A stretch of DNA of 64,000 nt from an uncultured Porphyromonadaceae bacterium (lineage in GTDB: Bacteria > Bacteroidota > Bacteroidia > Bacteroidales > Muribaculaceae): positions 1-64,000 of the forward strand of contig CAMWUJ010000002.1 of assembly GCA_947177405.1 (NCBI GenBank), given 5' to 3'. The notes below the pieces were generated by a model, which saw only the letters and a program-made list of their open reading frames with translations, ran no database searches and was not told the DNA's origin. How positions within the stretch are numbered: the first letter of the stretch is position 1; each line of letters starts with the position of its first letter. Below are positions 12,193-21,994 of the stretch, one piece after another. The position numbers were made by a program, and so were the translations under genes.

Positions 12193-13176
12193 TCAATCAA
12201 GATTTACGAGTTTATATTTTTGGGTTCCGAGTCCGATTTGTTCGCCATAATCGAGAGTATGCATTCCATGACGAGAATCTATACGCTCTATCAGGTGAGA
12301 TTTCCCTTCATCATCAGAAGACCGTACAAGATCAGTGCATGCTTTGTCGAGCGCTATAGGATCGAGTGAAGCTAAAATACCTATATCATGCATTTTCGGA
12401 TCCTCCGGATTATTATTGCAATCGCAATCCACGGAGAGGTTGTTGGCCACGCTGATATAGATGATTTTCTCACCGGCATGGTCGGCTACAGACTTGGCTG
12501 CTTCAGCCATAGATTCGAGAAAGTCATCTTGATCGGCACCTTTCCATCCCTGGTCACGCGATTCTGCAGTGCCGGCACTATGGATATACATCTTGCCATT
12601 TCCTGAGGCGATTCCAATCGACATATTTTTCACGGCACCTCCGAAACCTCCCATGGCATGGCCTTTGAAGTGGCTGAGAATCACTGTAAAGTCGTAATTG
12701 GGATAGCTTGCGCCCACGATATCATATTTCAGGTGCTTCCCGTCGGTAACGGGCAATTTTACTTCTCCCCGGGCATCCATAATTTCAACAGGCGCAATTG
12801 CTGTGAAACCATGATCCTCGGCAGCTTTAATATGATCTTCTGCGGTGTAGCGTTTACCTGCATAGGCAGTGTTGCACTCCACAATTGTTCCATTGACTGA
12901 TTTTACGAATGGGGCAATCAATTGGGGATTTAGGAAGTTATGACCTCCCGGTTCGCCGGTGGAAATTTTGACAGCAACCTTTCCTGTGGCTTCACGGCCC
13001 AGAGATTTATAAAGCTTCATTATGGCTTCGGGAGAAATTTCTTTTGTCATATATACAGTTGCTACGGAATCAGCGGGTATTTTTGATCCTGTGGCTTCCG
13101 GCACGATTGTTTCGGCATGCGCGCAACTTGCTATGGCAAGCGAAAAGGCTGCCAAATGGTAGGTCAGAGTTTTCAT
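12193..13176 (-). CDS. Exported DUF362 domain protein
   Basis: 327 aa with an N-terminal signal peptide (HLAAFSLAIASCAHAE, likely cut after AHA), so probably periplasmic. DUF362 signatures are seen in VAVKISTGEPG, LSHFKGHAMGGFGGAVKN and DPIALDKACTDLV. Many DUF362 proteins carry a ferredoxin domain; here only isolated cysteines (VDCDCNN) appear, so no 4Fe-4S pair is predicted. Function is unknown. It is transcribed opposite to the nitroreductase, with which it converges across a 68-bp gap. Confidence 0.85.
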   Translation of the reverse strand: MKTLTYHLAAFSLAIASCAHAETIVPEATGSKIPADSVATVYMTKEISPEAIMKLYKSLGREATGKVAVKISTGEPGGHNFLNPQLIAPFVKSVNGTIVECNTAYAGKRYTAEDHIKAAEDHGFTAIAPVEIMDARGEVKLPVTDGKHLKYDIVGASYPNYDFTVILSHFKGHAMGGFGGAVKNMSIGIASGNGKMYIHSAGTAESRDQGWKGADQDDFLESMAEAAKSVADHAGEKIIYISVANNLSVDCDCNNNPEDPKMHDIGILASLDPIALDKACTDLVRSSDDEGKSHLIERIDSRHGMHTLDYGEQIGLGTQKYKLVNLD

Positions 13177-13378
13177 ATATTCTTAAATATTTATTTGGTG
13201 AGATACAAATTTAACTTTTTATCTTAATTTTTCAAAGAAAACTGAAAAAATGGTAAGTATTTCTGGTTTTTTAATTAGAAACTATCCGTGTATAAATGAA
13301 CCAACGGAAGCCTGATACGTTTTAATAATAGCATAGGGAATGAATCCTATGCACGATTTATAAATATTATTTAATACT

Positions 13379-13708
13379 ATGATTGATACAGAATATAAGT
13401 TTGGCGAGGTTCATATTCTTGCCAATCAGATTGAATCAGGAGAAGATAAGGTGCATTTCAAGAATATTTTCTCAAATGGCAATGGTGGTGTATCTATTGT
13501 TGCGTTTAAAGCCGGACAGGCACTTGACACTCACACTGCCCCCGCAGAAGTGATGGTAACAGTTCTTGAAGGTGAAATTGAGTTTACTATGATTGATAAG
13601 CCTCATCATCTGAAAGCCGGTGAATTTATGCTTATGGGCGAGAATGTTCCCCATAGTGTAAAAGCTTTGAAAGATTCAAAGGTAATGCTCACAAAGATTA
13701 AGGCATAA
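13379..13708 (+). CDS. Cupin domain protein
   Basis: 109 aa single-domain cupin. The two conserved motifs are visible: motif 1 around HTAPAEVMVTVLEGEIEF and motif 2 around GEFMLMGENVPHSVKAL, with His and Glu as likely metal ligands. Such small cupins are usually sensory or stress-related and substrates are not predictable. It begins at the ATG at 13379 and is followed after about 120 bp by rubredoxin on the same strand, with which it may be co-transcribed up to the terminator at 14034. Confidence 0.85.
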   Translation: MIDTEYKFGEVHILANQIESGEDKVHFKNIFSNGNGGVSIVAFKAGQALDTHTAPAEVMVTVLEGEIEFTMIDKPHHLKAGEFMLMGENVPHSVKALKDSKVMLTKIKA

Positions 13709-13828
13709 TTTACCGGCATGAATAAATCCATCGGATCCAAGATGGATTTAAAATTTGGTAAAGAAATTTACTTCGAGAAAAAGCCACTATTTAAAATAAC
13801 TAAATTACAATTTAAAAAATTACAGACT

Positions 13829-13993
13829 ATGGATAAGAAGTATGTATGCGATGTATGTGATTGGGTTTACGACCCTGCAGTAGGTGATCCCGATAACGGC
13901 ATAGCTCCCGGAACTTCATTCGAAGATCTTCCCGATGATTTCGTATGTCCGTTATGCGGAGTAGGTAAGGATCAGTTCTCTCCGGTAGATTAA
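13829..13993 (+). CDS. rub: Rubredoxin
   Basis: 54 aa from the ATG at 13829 ([10 protein letters not shown]); the in-frame upstream extension to 13718 is low-complexity and not part of the family. Two C-x2-C knuckles are present (CDVCDW and [11 protein letters not shown]), giving the four cysteines that bind one iron, with the conserved YDPAVGD and aromatic core residues. It is a cytoplasmic electron carrier, in anaerobes often serving peroxide and superoxide reduction. A strong terminator follows at 14034. Confidence 0.95.
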   Translation: MDKKYVCDVCDWVYDPAVGDPDNGIAPGTSFEDLPDDFVCPLCGVGKDQFSPVD

Positions 13994-14033
13994 AATAAAG
14001 AATAGAAAGATCTCAGATTTATTATATATTGTG

Positions 14034-14070
14034 AAGGAGTGTGGACGAAAATCCACACTCCTTTTTGTTT
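14034..14070 (+). terminator. Strong intrinsic terminator between rubredoxin and the MFS gene
   Basis: A perfect 12-bp stem, aaggagtgtgga (14034-14045) and tccacactcctt (14052-14063), encloses a 6-nt loop and runs into TTTTTGTTT. It lies between convergent genes and may also stop the efflux operon coming from the right. Confidence 0.85.
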
Positions 14071-14080
14071 CTTGTGATCC

Positions 14081-15679
14081 TTAGCGGAAGTTAAGAAGTC
14101 GGCTGCCACGTCTCATCACCTTTCTGATTTTACTCCATTTGGGGAAAAAGGCGAAAGGCCTGACATTTCCATTATATACAAGGACACCGAGGAAGGTTAT
14201 TATAGCTATTATCAGAAGCCAACCATATATCTCTTTCATTGCCGATACAAGAGCATGCACTTGAACCATTCCGTAGAGCTGACCTTTATTAATGAAAATC
14301 ACATCAAGGTTAGTGTCAGTCATTCTGCTGATGAATAAGGAATAGTCTTTAGCCATGGTATGTCTCAACCATTCTCCTATCACAGCCGGTCCGAAAGCAG
14401 CCCCCATCACAGCTCCTGTGAATCCATTGATAGTCAGAGCTTGAGGAAACACTTCAAAGGGAAGTCCGCTTTGAACAATCGAAGTTAGAAATACAATTGA
14501 AATAATTACTGCTGCCGTTCCTCTAATAAAAAGAGGAAAGAAAAGTGCTTCTTTCTCAATTCCATAATCTATATAGACGTAGAACCATCCTAAATAGATA
14601 GCTGCCAAGAAGAAAGAGATGGCAGTCATGGTTTTGTATCTCCATTTATTTAAAGCAAATGTGAAATATGTAAAACCCACTCCGACAATAATTCCTGCAA
14701 GCACATAAAGGTTGAGATCTATAAGATTAGTTTCGTCAAAGCCTAAAATCGCTGAGGCATATGAGTGTTCAAATACATGCTCAGTGGCCAACAATGTGAA
14801 AAAGATAAGATATATAATGGTGGCTCGCACCACATTTCGGTTTTTCAGAGCGCGGTAAGAGATATATGGCTGCTGAAGGAAAGAGGCCCTCCAGAGGTTT
14901 AGTATCAGAGCGACAGCACCGAGTATGGCTGCTCCTCTTATTTCCAATGCTTCCCACCAGTCGTAAAAATTGCCATACACGCAGATGAAGGTAAAACAAA
15001 GAAAGAATACAGACCAAAGTAGTGATCCGATCCAATCAATTCCTTTCAGAGGAATATACATAGGTCCACGCTTCGGCTTCACAAGGATTATCACCATTAT
15101 CATCAAAAGAGAGAGCAATCCGGCCATGATATAATGGAGGAATTCCCATTGTGAGAAAAAAGCGGTGTAGATTGAGAATAAACCCGAAAGCAGAATTGCT
15201 CCATCCACCACCAGATAGACAAAGCAGAAAAATATTGACATATCTCTTACAGGAGTTAGCCAAAGCTGAATTGTGGAATTACAGGCGAATGTGCCTTGCA
15301 TTCGGAACCATCCGGCCACAAAGCAGGTTGCCACAAGAATTGCTACATTATCAGTATTGGCACATATCAGTGTTGCCACAAGAAGAATAATGGCCGAAGA
15401 TAGAAGCAGGACGCGTGTTGAGAAGCGAAACTTAATTCGGAACATTACGGCGAAGTTGATACTCATCCCTACAAGCGACGCATATCCGGCCATAAGTATA
15501 TCTTCTTGCATTAGTGCGGTAGTACCGACCATATCAGTAGCGGCTGCAAGATAAAGTCCGCCGCTAAACTGTATAATCAGCACAAAGAACACAAATATCC
15601 ATGGCTTCAGTCGGCGCGGGACATAGTCAGGCACTTCAGGGATGTCGAATGGTCCCTGTGGTAACGTATGATCACCCAT
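14081..15679 (-). CDS. MFS multidrug transporter (EmrB/DHA2-like)
   Basis: 532 aa inner-membrane transporter with roughly 12-14 hydrophobic helices from about residue 28 onward (PWIFVFFVLIIQFSGGLYL) and a basic C-terminus. Size and operon context (HlyD adaptor and TolC channel directly upstream) point to the 14-helix EmrB type, exporting toxic compounds through a tripartite pump powered by proton motive force. A loop of about 50 residues (MAKDYSLFISRMTDTNLDV) lies before the last helix. Its start is 1 bp after the HlyD stop. Drug range cannot be read from sequence. Confidence 0.85.
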   Translation of the reverse strand: MGDHTLPQGPFDIPEVPDYVPRRLKPWIFVFFVLIIQFSGGLYLAAATDMVGTTALMQEDILMAGYASLVGMSINFAVMFRIKFRFSTRVLLLSSAIILLVATLICANTDNVAILVATCFVAGWFRMQGTFACNSTIQLWLTPVRDMSIFFCFVYLVVDGAILLSGLFSIYTAFFSQWEFLHYIMAGLLSLLMIMVIILVKPKRGPMYIPLKGIDWIGSLLWSVFFLCFTFICVYGNFYDWWEALEIRGAAILGAVALILNLWRASFLQQPYISYRALKNRNVVRATIIYLIFFTLLATEHVFEHSYASAILGFDETNLIDLNLYVLAGIIVGVGFTYFTFALNKWRYKTMTAISFFLAAIYLGWFYVYIDYGIEKEALFFPLFIRGTAAVIISIVFLTSIVQSGLPFEVFPQALTINGFTGAVMGAAFGPAVIGEWLRHTMAKDYSLFISRMTDTNLDVIFINKGQLYGMVQVHALVSAMKEIYGWLLIIAIITFLGVLVYNGNVRPFAFFPKWSKIRKVMRRGSRLLNFR

Positions 15680-15680
15680 A

Positions 15681-16712
15681 TCAATACTCCACTTTACATT
15701 CGACGTTCATCCCGGCTCTCAGTTTGGCCATTTCCTTCGCACTGTTACCGACAAATTTTATTCTTACCGGCACACGTTGTCTGACCTTCACGAAATTTCC
15801 TGTCGAATTATCTTGTGGAAGAATGGAAAGAGATTCTCCGGTGGCAGAAGAAATAGATTCAACTTCTCCCTTATATTTCACTCCGGGCACCGCATCGACC
15901 TCTATTTCTACTTTTGATCCCGGTTTGATATGTTGCAACTGTGTTTCCTTGAAGTTTGCAGTCACCCATATATCACTTGTATCAACTATATCGAGAAGTG
16001 TTTGCCCGGGCTGAACGAGTTGGCCGATCTGGATCTCTTTGCGTGATACGTATCCGTCACATGGAGCTGTAATAATAGTATATGAAAGATTAAGTTGGGC
16101 CGTCTCGAGAGCCACTTTTGCAAGTTCAATCCCGGCATCAGACTGCGTGATACGCTTTTTCGACACATTTACCACTGAGGATGTGGCGTTTCGCTGACGT
16201 GCCAGCATCTCATAGCGAGCCTTCTTAACTTCAAAGTCGGTCTTTACTCCGTCATATTGCTGACGGGTCACGGCATCTTCCAAAAGAAGTTGATCGTAAC
16301 GGCGGAGTTCGGTGGCCGCATTATCCATCATCACTTTGGCTTCCGCAATAGAGGCTTCACTTACAGCAACATCGGCCGTGGCTGTCTCCACCGAACTGCT
16401 TGCAACCCCTTTCCCTGCCTGCGCCGAAGCATAATCAGCATTGGCACGTGCCACGGCAAGACGTAGATCCGAGTCATCAATGACTACTAACGTATCTCCT
16501 TTCTTTACAGGTTGAAATTCGTCAAATCGTATCTCTTTAATATATCCCTGCACCCGACAGTTAACAGGCACAATCTGGCGACTCACTCTGGCATTATCAG
16601 TAAATTCCACATCATCGAGAGAGATAAATTTGGGTACGATCCAATAGGCTGCCCCGGCGATAACTGCGAATGTGAGGATGAGGGAGATTATATTTTTTGT
16701 CTTGTTTTTCAT
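15681..16712 (-). CDS. HlyD/EmrA-type membrane fusion protein
   Basis: 343 aa periplasmic adaptor with one N-terminal membrane helix (IISLILTFAVIAGAAYWIV). The lipoyl-like halves (VPVNCRVQGYIKEIRF and APCDGYVSRKEIQIGQLV) flank a helical hairpin rich in Ala and Glu (about residues 80-200), followed by the beta-barrel region (VTANFKETQLQHIKPG). This links the MFS pump to the TolC channel. It is 4 bp downstream of tolC and 1 bp upstream of the MFS gene, a compact operon. Confidence 0.92.
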   Translation of the reverse strand: MKNKTKNIISLILTFAVIAGAAYWIVPKFISLDDVEFTDNARVSRQIVPVNCRVQGYIKEIRFDEFQPVKKGDTLVVIDDSDLRLAVARANADYASAQAGKGVASSSVETATADVAVSEASIAEAKVMMDNAATELRRYDQLLLEDAVTRQQYDGVKTDFEVKKARYEMLARQRNATSSVVNVSKKRITQSDAGIELAKVALETAQLNLSYTIITAPCDGYVSRKEIQIGQLVQPGQTLLDIVDTSDIWVTANFKETQLQHIKPGSKVEIEVDAVPGVKYKGEVESISSATGESLSILPQDNSTGNFVKVRQRVPVRIKFVGNSAKEMAKLRAGMNVECKVEY

Positions 16713-16716
16713 CTCT

Positions 16717-18030
16717 TTATATTTTTCCGGAAGTGAACAATAGTTTATAATAATAGTATAGGATATTGATGCGGGCGTTTACTAATTGTTGCTCGGCATC
16801 AAGACGGGAGTTGGCGGCATCAAGCATATCTGTAATAAGTGCCATATCGGCTGAGTAGCGAGTGGAGGTGGTCTTGTAATTTTTGTTTGCAAGTTCGACA
16901 CTCTTTTCCTGCGTCTTTAATTCCTCGTATGCCTCCAGATATTTGATATAATCAGCTCTGATACCCATTTCAATTCCTTCTTTTGCCACATCGTATTCAT
17001 CCACTGCGTGAGTGATGGCAGCGTGTGCTTTAGCAAGCGATTTATTGCTTTTGTATAAAGAAGAAATGTTATAATCCACTCCTACGCCTATCCACCAGTA
17101 ACTCAGATTGCGGTTTATAGGAGGAACTTCCACCAGTATCGGGCCATCCATTGTCCATCCTGCCTGTAGTCCGACTTTGGGTAGCCGTTCTGATTTCACG
17201 ATTTGTTCTGCTTTTTTACACATTTCGATCCCTTGCAGGGAAAGTTTCAGGGTAGGAGAGTGGATGATGGCCTCGCTCTTCCACCAGCTTTCACCATTAA
17301 GAGGAAGAGCGTGTTGCAGAATGGTGGTATCCGGTTCAACTATTGTATTTTCCGGTAGTGAGGCTAATGTGACAAGATTATTATTGAGAATTAATCGAGT
17401 ATTCTCAAGTTTGGTTTTCTGAAGCCTGAGATTAGAGAGAAGCAATTCGTAACGGGTGATGTCGTTGTTGAGCACTGTTCCCTGTTTGTATCGGGCCTGC
17501 ATATCTCGCAACATTCTTTCTGCAGCCTCTATATTGGATTCGACCACTCGTTGTAGATTGTGGCATTTGTAAATTTCAAGGTAATACCCGGTTAGTTCGA
17601 ACCGAATATTCATTCGAGATAGATCGGTGGCAAATCGAGACGCTGTCGATTTCATTTCTGCCATTTCTATTGCATTCTTTAACGCTCCACCTGTATATAC
17701 AGGCTGATTAACGTTGATATTAAGGCCTGTTCCGAGATGTGGAATCTTGGCCACTTGATAATCTGTGTAGTTACGCTTAGTGGTAAATCCGTCTCCAATA
17801 AAGCTTAATGTCAGCCCCGCATTTATATCAGGTAAAAGGGCACTTTTAGCAACTGCTATATCTTTCTCTGTTTCTTTTTGGGCCGAGATCATACTTCGCA
17901 GTTGATTGCTACCCTTTTCTGCCGATTGGAAGATTTCTTCAAGGGTGACAACCGTTTGGGCATGAGTCACGGCTCCGCAGCTCGCCGATGCTGCACAAAG
18001 CAACATCCCGAGCAATCGAAGATTGTTCAT
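16717..18030 (-). CDS. TolC family outer-membrane efflux protein
   Basis: 437 aa with a signal peptide (LLGMLLCAASASCGAVTHAQ). The duplicated OEP architecture is visible: alternating long amphipathic helices and short strand segments, for example LNINVNQPVYTGGALKNAI and WWIGVGVDYNISSLYKSNK. It should form the outer-membrane channel of the tripartite pump encoded by this operon. First gene of the TolC-HlyD-MFS unit on the minus strand. The 320-bp gap upstream, shared with the divergent kinase, shows no obvious regulator site. Confidence 0.9.
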   Translation of the reverse strand: MNNLRLLGMLLCAASASCGAVTHAQTVVTLEEIFQSAEKGSNQLRSMISAQKETEKDIAVAKSALLPDINAGLTLSFIGDGFTTKRNYTDYQVAKIPHLGTGLNINVNQPVYTGGALKNAIEMAEMKSTASRFATDLSRMNIRFELTGYYLEIYKCHNLQRVVESNIEAAERMLRDMQARYKQGTVLNNDITRYELLLSNLRLQKTKLENTRLILNNNLVTLASLPENTIVEPDTTILQHALPLNGESWWKSEAIIHSPTLKLSLQGIEMCKKAEQIVKSERLPKVGLQAGWTMDGPILVEVPPINRNLSYWWIGVGVDYNISSLYKSNKSLAKAHAAITHAVDEYDVAKEGIEMGIRADYIKYLEAYEELKTQEKSVELANKNYKTTSTRYSADMALITDMLDAANSRLDAEQQLVNARINILYYYYKLLFTSGKI

Positions 18031-18290
18031 GGAAATATTATTGGATTAAAATGTATGAATGATTTTAGTTAGAAAGATGGCTCACATATTAGTGAGATAA
18101 GATACAGTCAGAGGGATGCAGTGCTTTTCCAGTTTTCAAGATATCCCCAGTTTCTTATTAAAGGGGAAACAAATTTGATATTAAGCCTATTTTTCTTCAT
18201 ATAAACGTGACTCTTTGTGAATCACGATGCAAAATTACAAAAAAAATCGAGAATTAGAAAATATAAAAAATAGGGATGAAGCTTTATTTC

Positions 18291-18321
18291 TTTGATATTA
18301 ACCTAAAAAAATATAACTTTG
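18291..18321 (+). promoter_or_regulatory. Promoter of the first kinase operon
   Basis: TTTG at 18291-18294, 19-nt spacer, TAACTTTG at 18314-18321: a full Bacteroidetes promoter 31 bp before the kinase ATG. The rest of the 18031-18352 intergenic region is AT-rich and shows nothing else. Confidence 0.75.
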
Positions 18322-18352
18322 TGGAAATAAACCGGTCAAACGAAAGATAAAG

Positions 18353-19933
18353 ATGAATTTAGATACAAAATCCCTGCCTTCCGGAACAATTCTTGACAGC
18401 GGAGAGACCAAATATCGTATAGTTGAGGTTTTAGGATCCGGAGGATTCGGCATCACCTATCTTGCTATGGGAACTATTCAGGTGAAGAATGTTACCACTG
18501 AAGCCCGATTCGCCATTAAAGAACTCTTTCCATCCGATTTTTGTGAACGAGAGGGTATTGGTGTTGTCCCCAAGATTGATAAGGTTGAGGATTTCGAACG
18601 AAGCAGGAAAGACTTCATTTCCGAAGCCCGCAAGCTCCATTCTCTCGGTGTGGGAAATGATAATATAGTGAAGGTGAATGAAGTATTTGAAGCCAACGGC
18701 ACCGCCTATTATGTGATGCAATATATCAATGGAGAGTCTCTCTCCGCTTATGTTAAGAAAAGAGGACCTCTTCCTTATAACGAGGCGATTGAACTTCTGA
18801 CACCGATATTTGATGCGGTGGAATATCTTCATAAGTCGCGTATCAATCATCTCGATATAAAGCCGGATAATATAATGCTCCATAAGTCGATAGATGGGAT
18901 TGTGCCTGTACTTATTGATTTCGGGCTGAGCGTGCATTTCAAGAAGAATGGTGACAAGACCTCACCTAAGGGAGTGCAGGGCGTTTCGCCGGGCTATTCC
19001 CCACTTGAACAATATGCCGGTATAAGGGAATTTTCGCCTCAATCCGACATCTATTCTTTGGCTGCCACTCTACTCTTTGTATTGACCGGAAAAACACCTC
19101 AAAGTGCATCAGAAATTAAGATCGCAAATGTAAAAGAACAACTCAAGAAAGTCGTTCCCGAAAGGGCATTGGATGGCTTATGCAAGGCGCTTAACAAATC
19201 ATCCGACGATCGCACTTCATCTATTTCTCTTTTTAAAGCCGACCTCGGGATAACACCTGATGGAGGCACCAGAACGCAAGTTTTAACCGGAGACAACTCT
19301 TCTTCGAAAAAATATATGCGTCCTATGATTTATGCATTAGGCGGAATCGTGGTCGCTGCAGGCATTATTCTTGGAGTGTCTAAATGTAATGGTCCTTCAA
19401 ATAAAGATGATATCCCGGCTCCCGGGATTCTTACAGATTCTTTAAAAGTAGAGGAGGATTCCGTAAATGTTAATCAAGAGTATATTGCGCCTTCCCAACC
19501 GGAAATCGTTTCTGATAAAAAGGAAGAGATAGTTGAGCCGCAAAAGCCTACGGAAGAAAAAAAGGAAACTGCTAAGGAAGATAAGAAAGATACTAAAAAG
19601 GAGGAGAATAAGGAAAAGCCTCTTAGCGATAAAGATAAGACAAAACAGCCCTCTCCAGGTAATAGCTCGGATCCGGTGTCGGCTTCCTCCACGCCGGTCA
19701 AGACTTCCGGATCAGTGTCTCTTGGTTATGGTACTTACAAAGGAGAGATGAAAAACGGAAAACCTGACGGAAAAGGTCGTATCTCATATACATCTTCACA
19801 TGCAGCCGCTCGTGGCACTTCCGTTATGGCTGATCCGGGCGACTATCTGGATGGATTATTTGCTAACGGGCAATTAGTAAGCGGAAAACTTTATGATAGT
19901 TCCGGTAATTTAAAGAAAACTATTATCCCATGA
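18353..19933 (+). CDS. Transmembrane Ser/Thr protein kinase with MORN tail
   Basis: 526 aa. Cytoplasmic kinase domain at about residues 15-300: glycine loop GSGGFG (28-33), Lys56 in FAIKE, Glu91 in ISEARKL, catalytic HLDIKPDN (Asp168), DFG at 189-191, and SPLEQYAG in place of APE. The catalytic loop is HLD rather than HRD, as in the other two kinases of the island. A membrane helix (about 324-345, GGIVVAAGIILGV) is followed by an external Lys/Glu/Pro-rich linker and a C-terminal MORN-like repeat (YKGEMKNGKPDGKGR). It heads an operon of four overlapping genes; the next starts 4 bp before its stop. Confidence 0.93.
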   Translation: MNLDTKSLPSGTILDSGETKYRIVEVLGSGGFGITYLAMGTIQVKNVTTEARFAIKELFPSDFCEREGIGVVPKIDKVEDFERSRKDFISEARKLHSLGVGNDNIVKVNEVFEANGTAYYVMQYINGESLSAYVKKRGPLPYNEAIELLTPIFDAVEYLHKSRINHLDIKPDNIMLHKSIDGIVPVLIDFGLSVHFKKNGDKTSPKGVQGVSPGYSPLEQYAGIREFSPQSDIYSLAATLLFVLTGKTPQSASEIKIANVKEQLKKVVPERALDGLCKALNKSSDDRTSSISLFKADLGITPDGGTRTQVLTGDNSSSKKYMRPMIYALGGIVVAAGIILGVSKCNGPSNKDDIPAPGILTDSLKVEEDSVNVNQEYIAPSQPEIVSDKKEEIVEPQKPTEEKKETAKEDKKDTKKEENKEKPLSDKDKTKQPSPGNSSDPVSASSTPVKTSGSVSLGYGTYKGEMKNGKPDGKGRISYTSSHAAARGTSVMADPGDYLDGLFANGQLVSGKLYDSSGNLKKTIIP

Positions 19934-21249
19934 AAAAGAAGCTTTACCCTGTAGCACTTCTTGTGCTATGCGGATCTGTAGCTATCGCGCAGTCAGATCA
20001 TGATAAAAAGAGTTCGGACCCGAAGCCCGAACCTTCTATGATTGAGGCTCCCGAAGCTGAGGAATGTTCACTACCTTTGGATACCGTGAAAACGGTTGCC
20101 TCTGACTCAATTTCAGTTAGTGAACCGGAAGATTTCCCTGTGGTTCTTCCAGATTCCATTCCTGTGAATGAGCCGGAAAGTTTCCCTGTGGTTCTTCCCG
20201 ATTCAATCCCGGTGGAAACTATTGAATCCCCGGGTGATGAAACTCCGGATAGTCTCAAGGAGATTGAACCAGAGATGACGGATGAAGATACGGTGAAGAT
20301 AATAGATGGTTATCGGATTCACATGATTAAGGAGGATGGTGTGGTTACTTATGAGGGCCTTGACCTCTTCTCCGATGAAATGAAGCAGGTGATAGACAGA
20401 GCTCTGCTTGAATATATTGAGAAATCGCTCTACAGCAAGTCTCAGGGTTCGAATGATGAAGGCGACCGCCTGAAAATCACCAAAGGAAATATAAATGACT
20501 TCAAGATAATAGACCAATCCACTCCCTTCAATGTGAGCAACGACTCCAAGGAAATGCGGGTGGAATGGCAGCATGACGGTCGATCCACAGTGGTTTCCAT
20601 CCCAATCAGCTATGAAACCCTTACTTCCGGGAATCGTTCGGAGATAGAAAATAAGTTTATTTCCAGATTGCGCGCAGGTAATCAGTCAAGAAAGTTTGTT
20701 TCCGGACCTGATATTGATAAATTGCAGGCGTATGGAGATAGCCTTTATATTCTGCCGGGAGGATTATATCGTAAGAAGGAGATAAATCGAAATACCTTCT
20801 ATCTTCCTGATTCCGATCACACACCAGTATGGAATCTTTCATATCCTCTGGAATCTGTAGCCAATCTATTCATACTTCCTTCGCCGTTATATCGGGATGT
20901 TGAGATAGACCTTACTGTGCTAAAGCATGAATATGGAGAGAAGGAGACTTTCCCCATTCGACTTGATCATTTCCTAAGCATCTGCGAGGCCGATGGATGC
21001 GTTCCCTTCTGGGGAGTGGAAAAATTCAAGGATGGTCATCTGCAGGGAGCTCTCTTCCTTTACAACTATCCCAAAGGATATGATCATGTGTTGCGTATCG
21101 AATTGGATCCTGCAAAGTTAATCTCAGGGGAGGGAAGAGTGAAAGGAACAGCCTCGCTCTTCATACCTACCAACAATATAGGCACTCTCTATCAGCCTTA
21201 TCGTAAAAAAACAGAGAAGGAGATAATAAGATATGAAAAATTTAAATAA
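19930..21249 (+). CDS. Exported hypothetical protein of the kinase operon
   Basis: 439 aa with a signal peptide (YPVALLVLCGSVAIAQS). A Pro/Asp/Ser-rich linker follows with a near-perfect internal duplication (FPVVLPDSIPV twice, then another DSIPV). The globular part (about 120-439) is unrecognised and contains repeated short strand motifs such as YILPGGLYR and FILPSPLYR. It overlaps the kinase gene by 4 bp and the next gene by 17 bp, so its production is tied to the kinase. A role as a periplasmic partner is inferred from context only. Confidence 0.75.
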   Translation: MKKKLYPVALLVLCGSVAIAQSDHDKKSSDPKPEPSMIEAPEAEECSLPLDTVKTVASDSISVSEPEDFPVVLPDSIPVNEPESFPVVLPDSIPVETIESPGDETPDSLKEIEPEMTDEDTVKIIDGYRIHMIKEDGVVTYEGLDLFSDEMKQVIDRALLEYIEKSLYSKSQGSNDEGDRLKITKGNINDFKIIDQSTPFNVSNDSKEMRVEWQHDGRSTVVSIPISYETLTSGNRSEIENKFISRLRAGNQSRKFVSGPDIDKLQAYGDSLYILPGGLYRKKEINRNTFYLPDSDHTPVWNLSYPLESVANLFILPSPLYRDVEIDLTVLKHEYGEKETFPIRLDHFLSICEADGCVPFWGVEKFKDGHLQGALFLYNYPKGYDHVLRIELDPAKLISGEGRVKGTASLFIPTNNIGTLYQPYRKKTEKEIIRYEKFK

Positions 21250-21994
21250 ATTTTTTCTTTCATCAATAATCCTTTTTTCTTTGGCCTTGCCTTCTATTTC
21301 GTCGGCTTATCCCCAGACATCTCCAACTGAAGTGAAGGAAAAGATAAAAGAGATTAAGCTTGATGAAAGATTTCTTTTCGGCGAAGGATTCAGTGAGGAT
21401 TCCGAAATGTCGGATCGAGAGGCACTGAAGGAATTGTCCATAATGGTGAATACTCTCAGGCAGGAGAATAAGTGCAATGGAGGAATCGAACTTGACGAAT
21501 TAAAAAAAATCGCATCCCGAGTGGAGTGTGTTGATGAAGGAATATATGAGGTGTGTTATTATATCCCTATAGAGACTGCATTGGGGAAAACAGTTGAGAC
21601 TCCCGTTATTTCTTCAGTGAGTAAGCCCGAGGAGCCGGAGAAAACTCCTCCTGTCGTTTCCAATCCTGTGCCGGATAATGTGAACGTGTATGTGGTGCCT
21701 TCCGAAGATCTTGATGATATGATCGAGGCTATTCTTGCTCAGGACACGTGGTATGAGATACGGACTATCCTTTCTCATCATAAAGGTCTTGGCCGACTTA
21801 AGGATAGCGGGAGAGACACTTCATTGACCAATGTGCCTTCTGACGCCAACATTCTCCTCTTCGACGACCAGGGGGGAATGACAGGTTTTCTATCACCGAA
21901 AAATGAACACGGACAGCGAACCAATTATAAAACGCGTGCCCTTGAATCCGACTCCCAAATCAATGACTACAAATTTTTATTCTGGTACAAATGA
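21233..21994 (+). CDS. Exported hypothetical protein of the kinase operon
   Basis: 253 aa with a signal peptide (FLSSIILFSLALPSISSAYP). The mature part has an N-terminal helical region (about 30-105), a Pro-rich linker, and a C-terminal domain beginning VNVYVVPSEDLDDMI and ending in an aromatic FLFWYK. No family is recognised. It overlaps the upstream gene by 17 bp and the downstream one by 4 bp, the third cistron of the kinase operon. Confidence 0.7.
   Translation: MKNLNKFFLSSIILFSLALPSISSAYPQTSPTEVKEKIKEIKLDERFLFGEGFSEDSEMSDREALKELSIMVNTLRQENKCNGGIELDELKKIASRVECVDEGIYEVCYYIPIETALGKTVETPVISSVSKPEEPEKTPPVVSNPVPDNVNVYVVPSEDLDDMIEAILAQDTWYEIRTILSHHKGLGRLKDSGRDTSLTNVPSDANILLFDDQGGMTGFLSPKNEHGQRTNYKTRALESDSQINDYKFLFWYK

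Noticed and set aside
12193-13176. DUF362 protein as a ferredoxin-containing redox protein
   Set aside because: No pair of 4Fe-4S cysteine motifs is present; only a local Cys-Asp-Cys.
14081-18030. RND-type efflux system
   Set aside because: The pump is an MFS protein of 532 aa, not a ~1000-aa RND transporter; the operon is of the EmrAB-TolC type.
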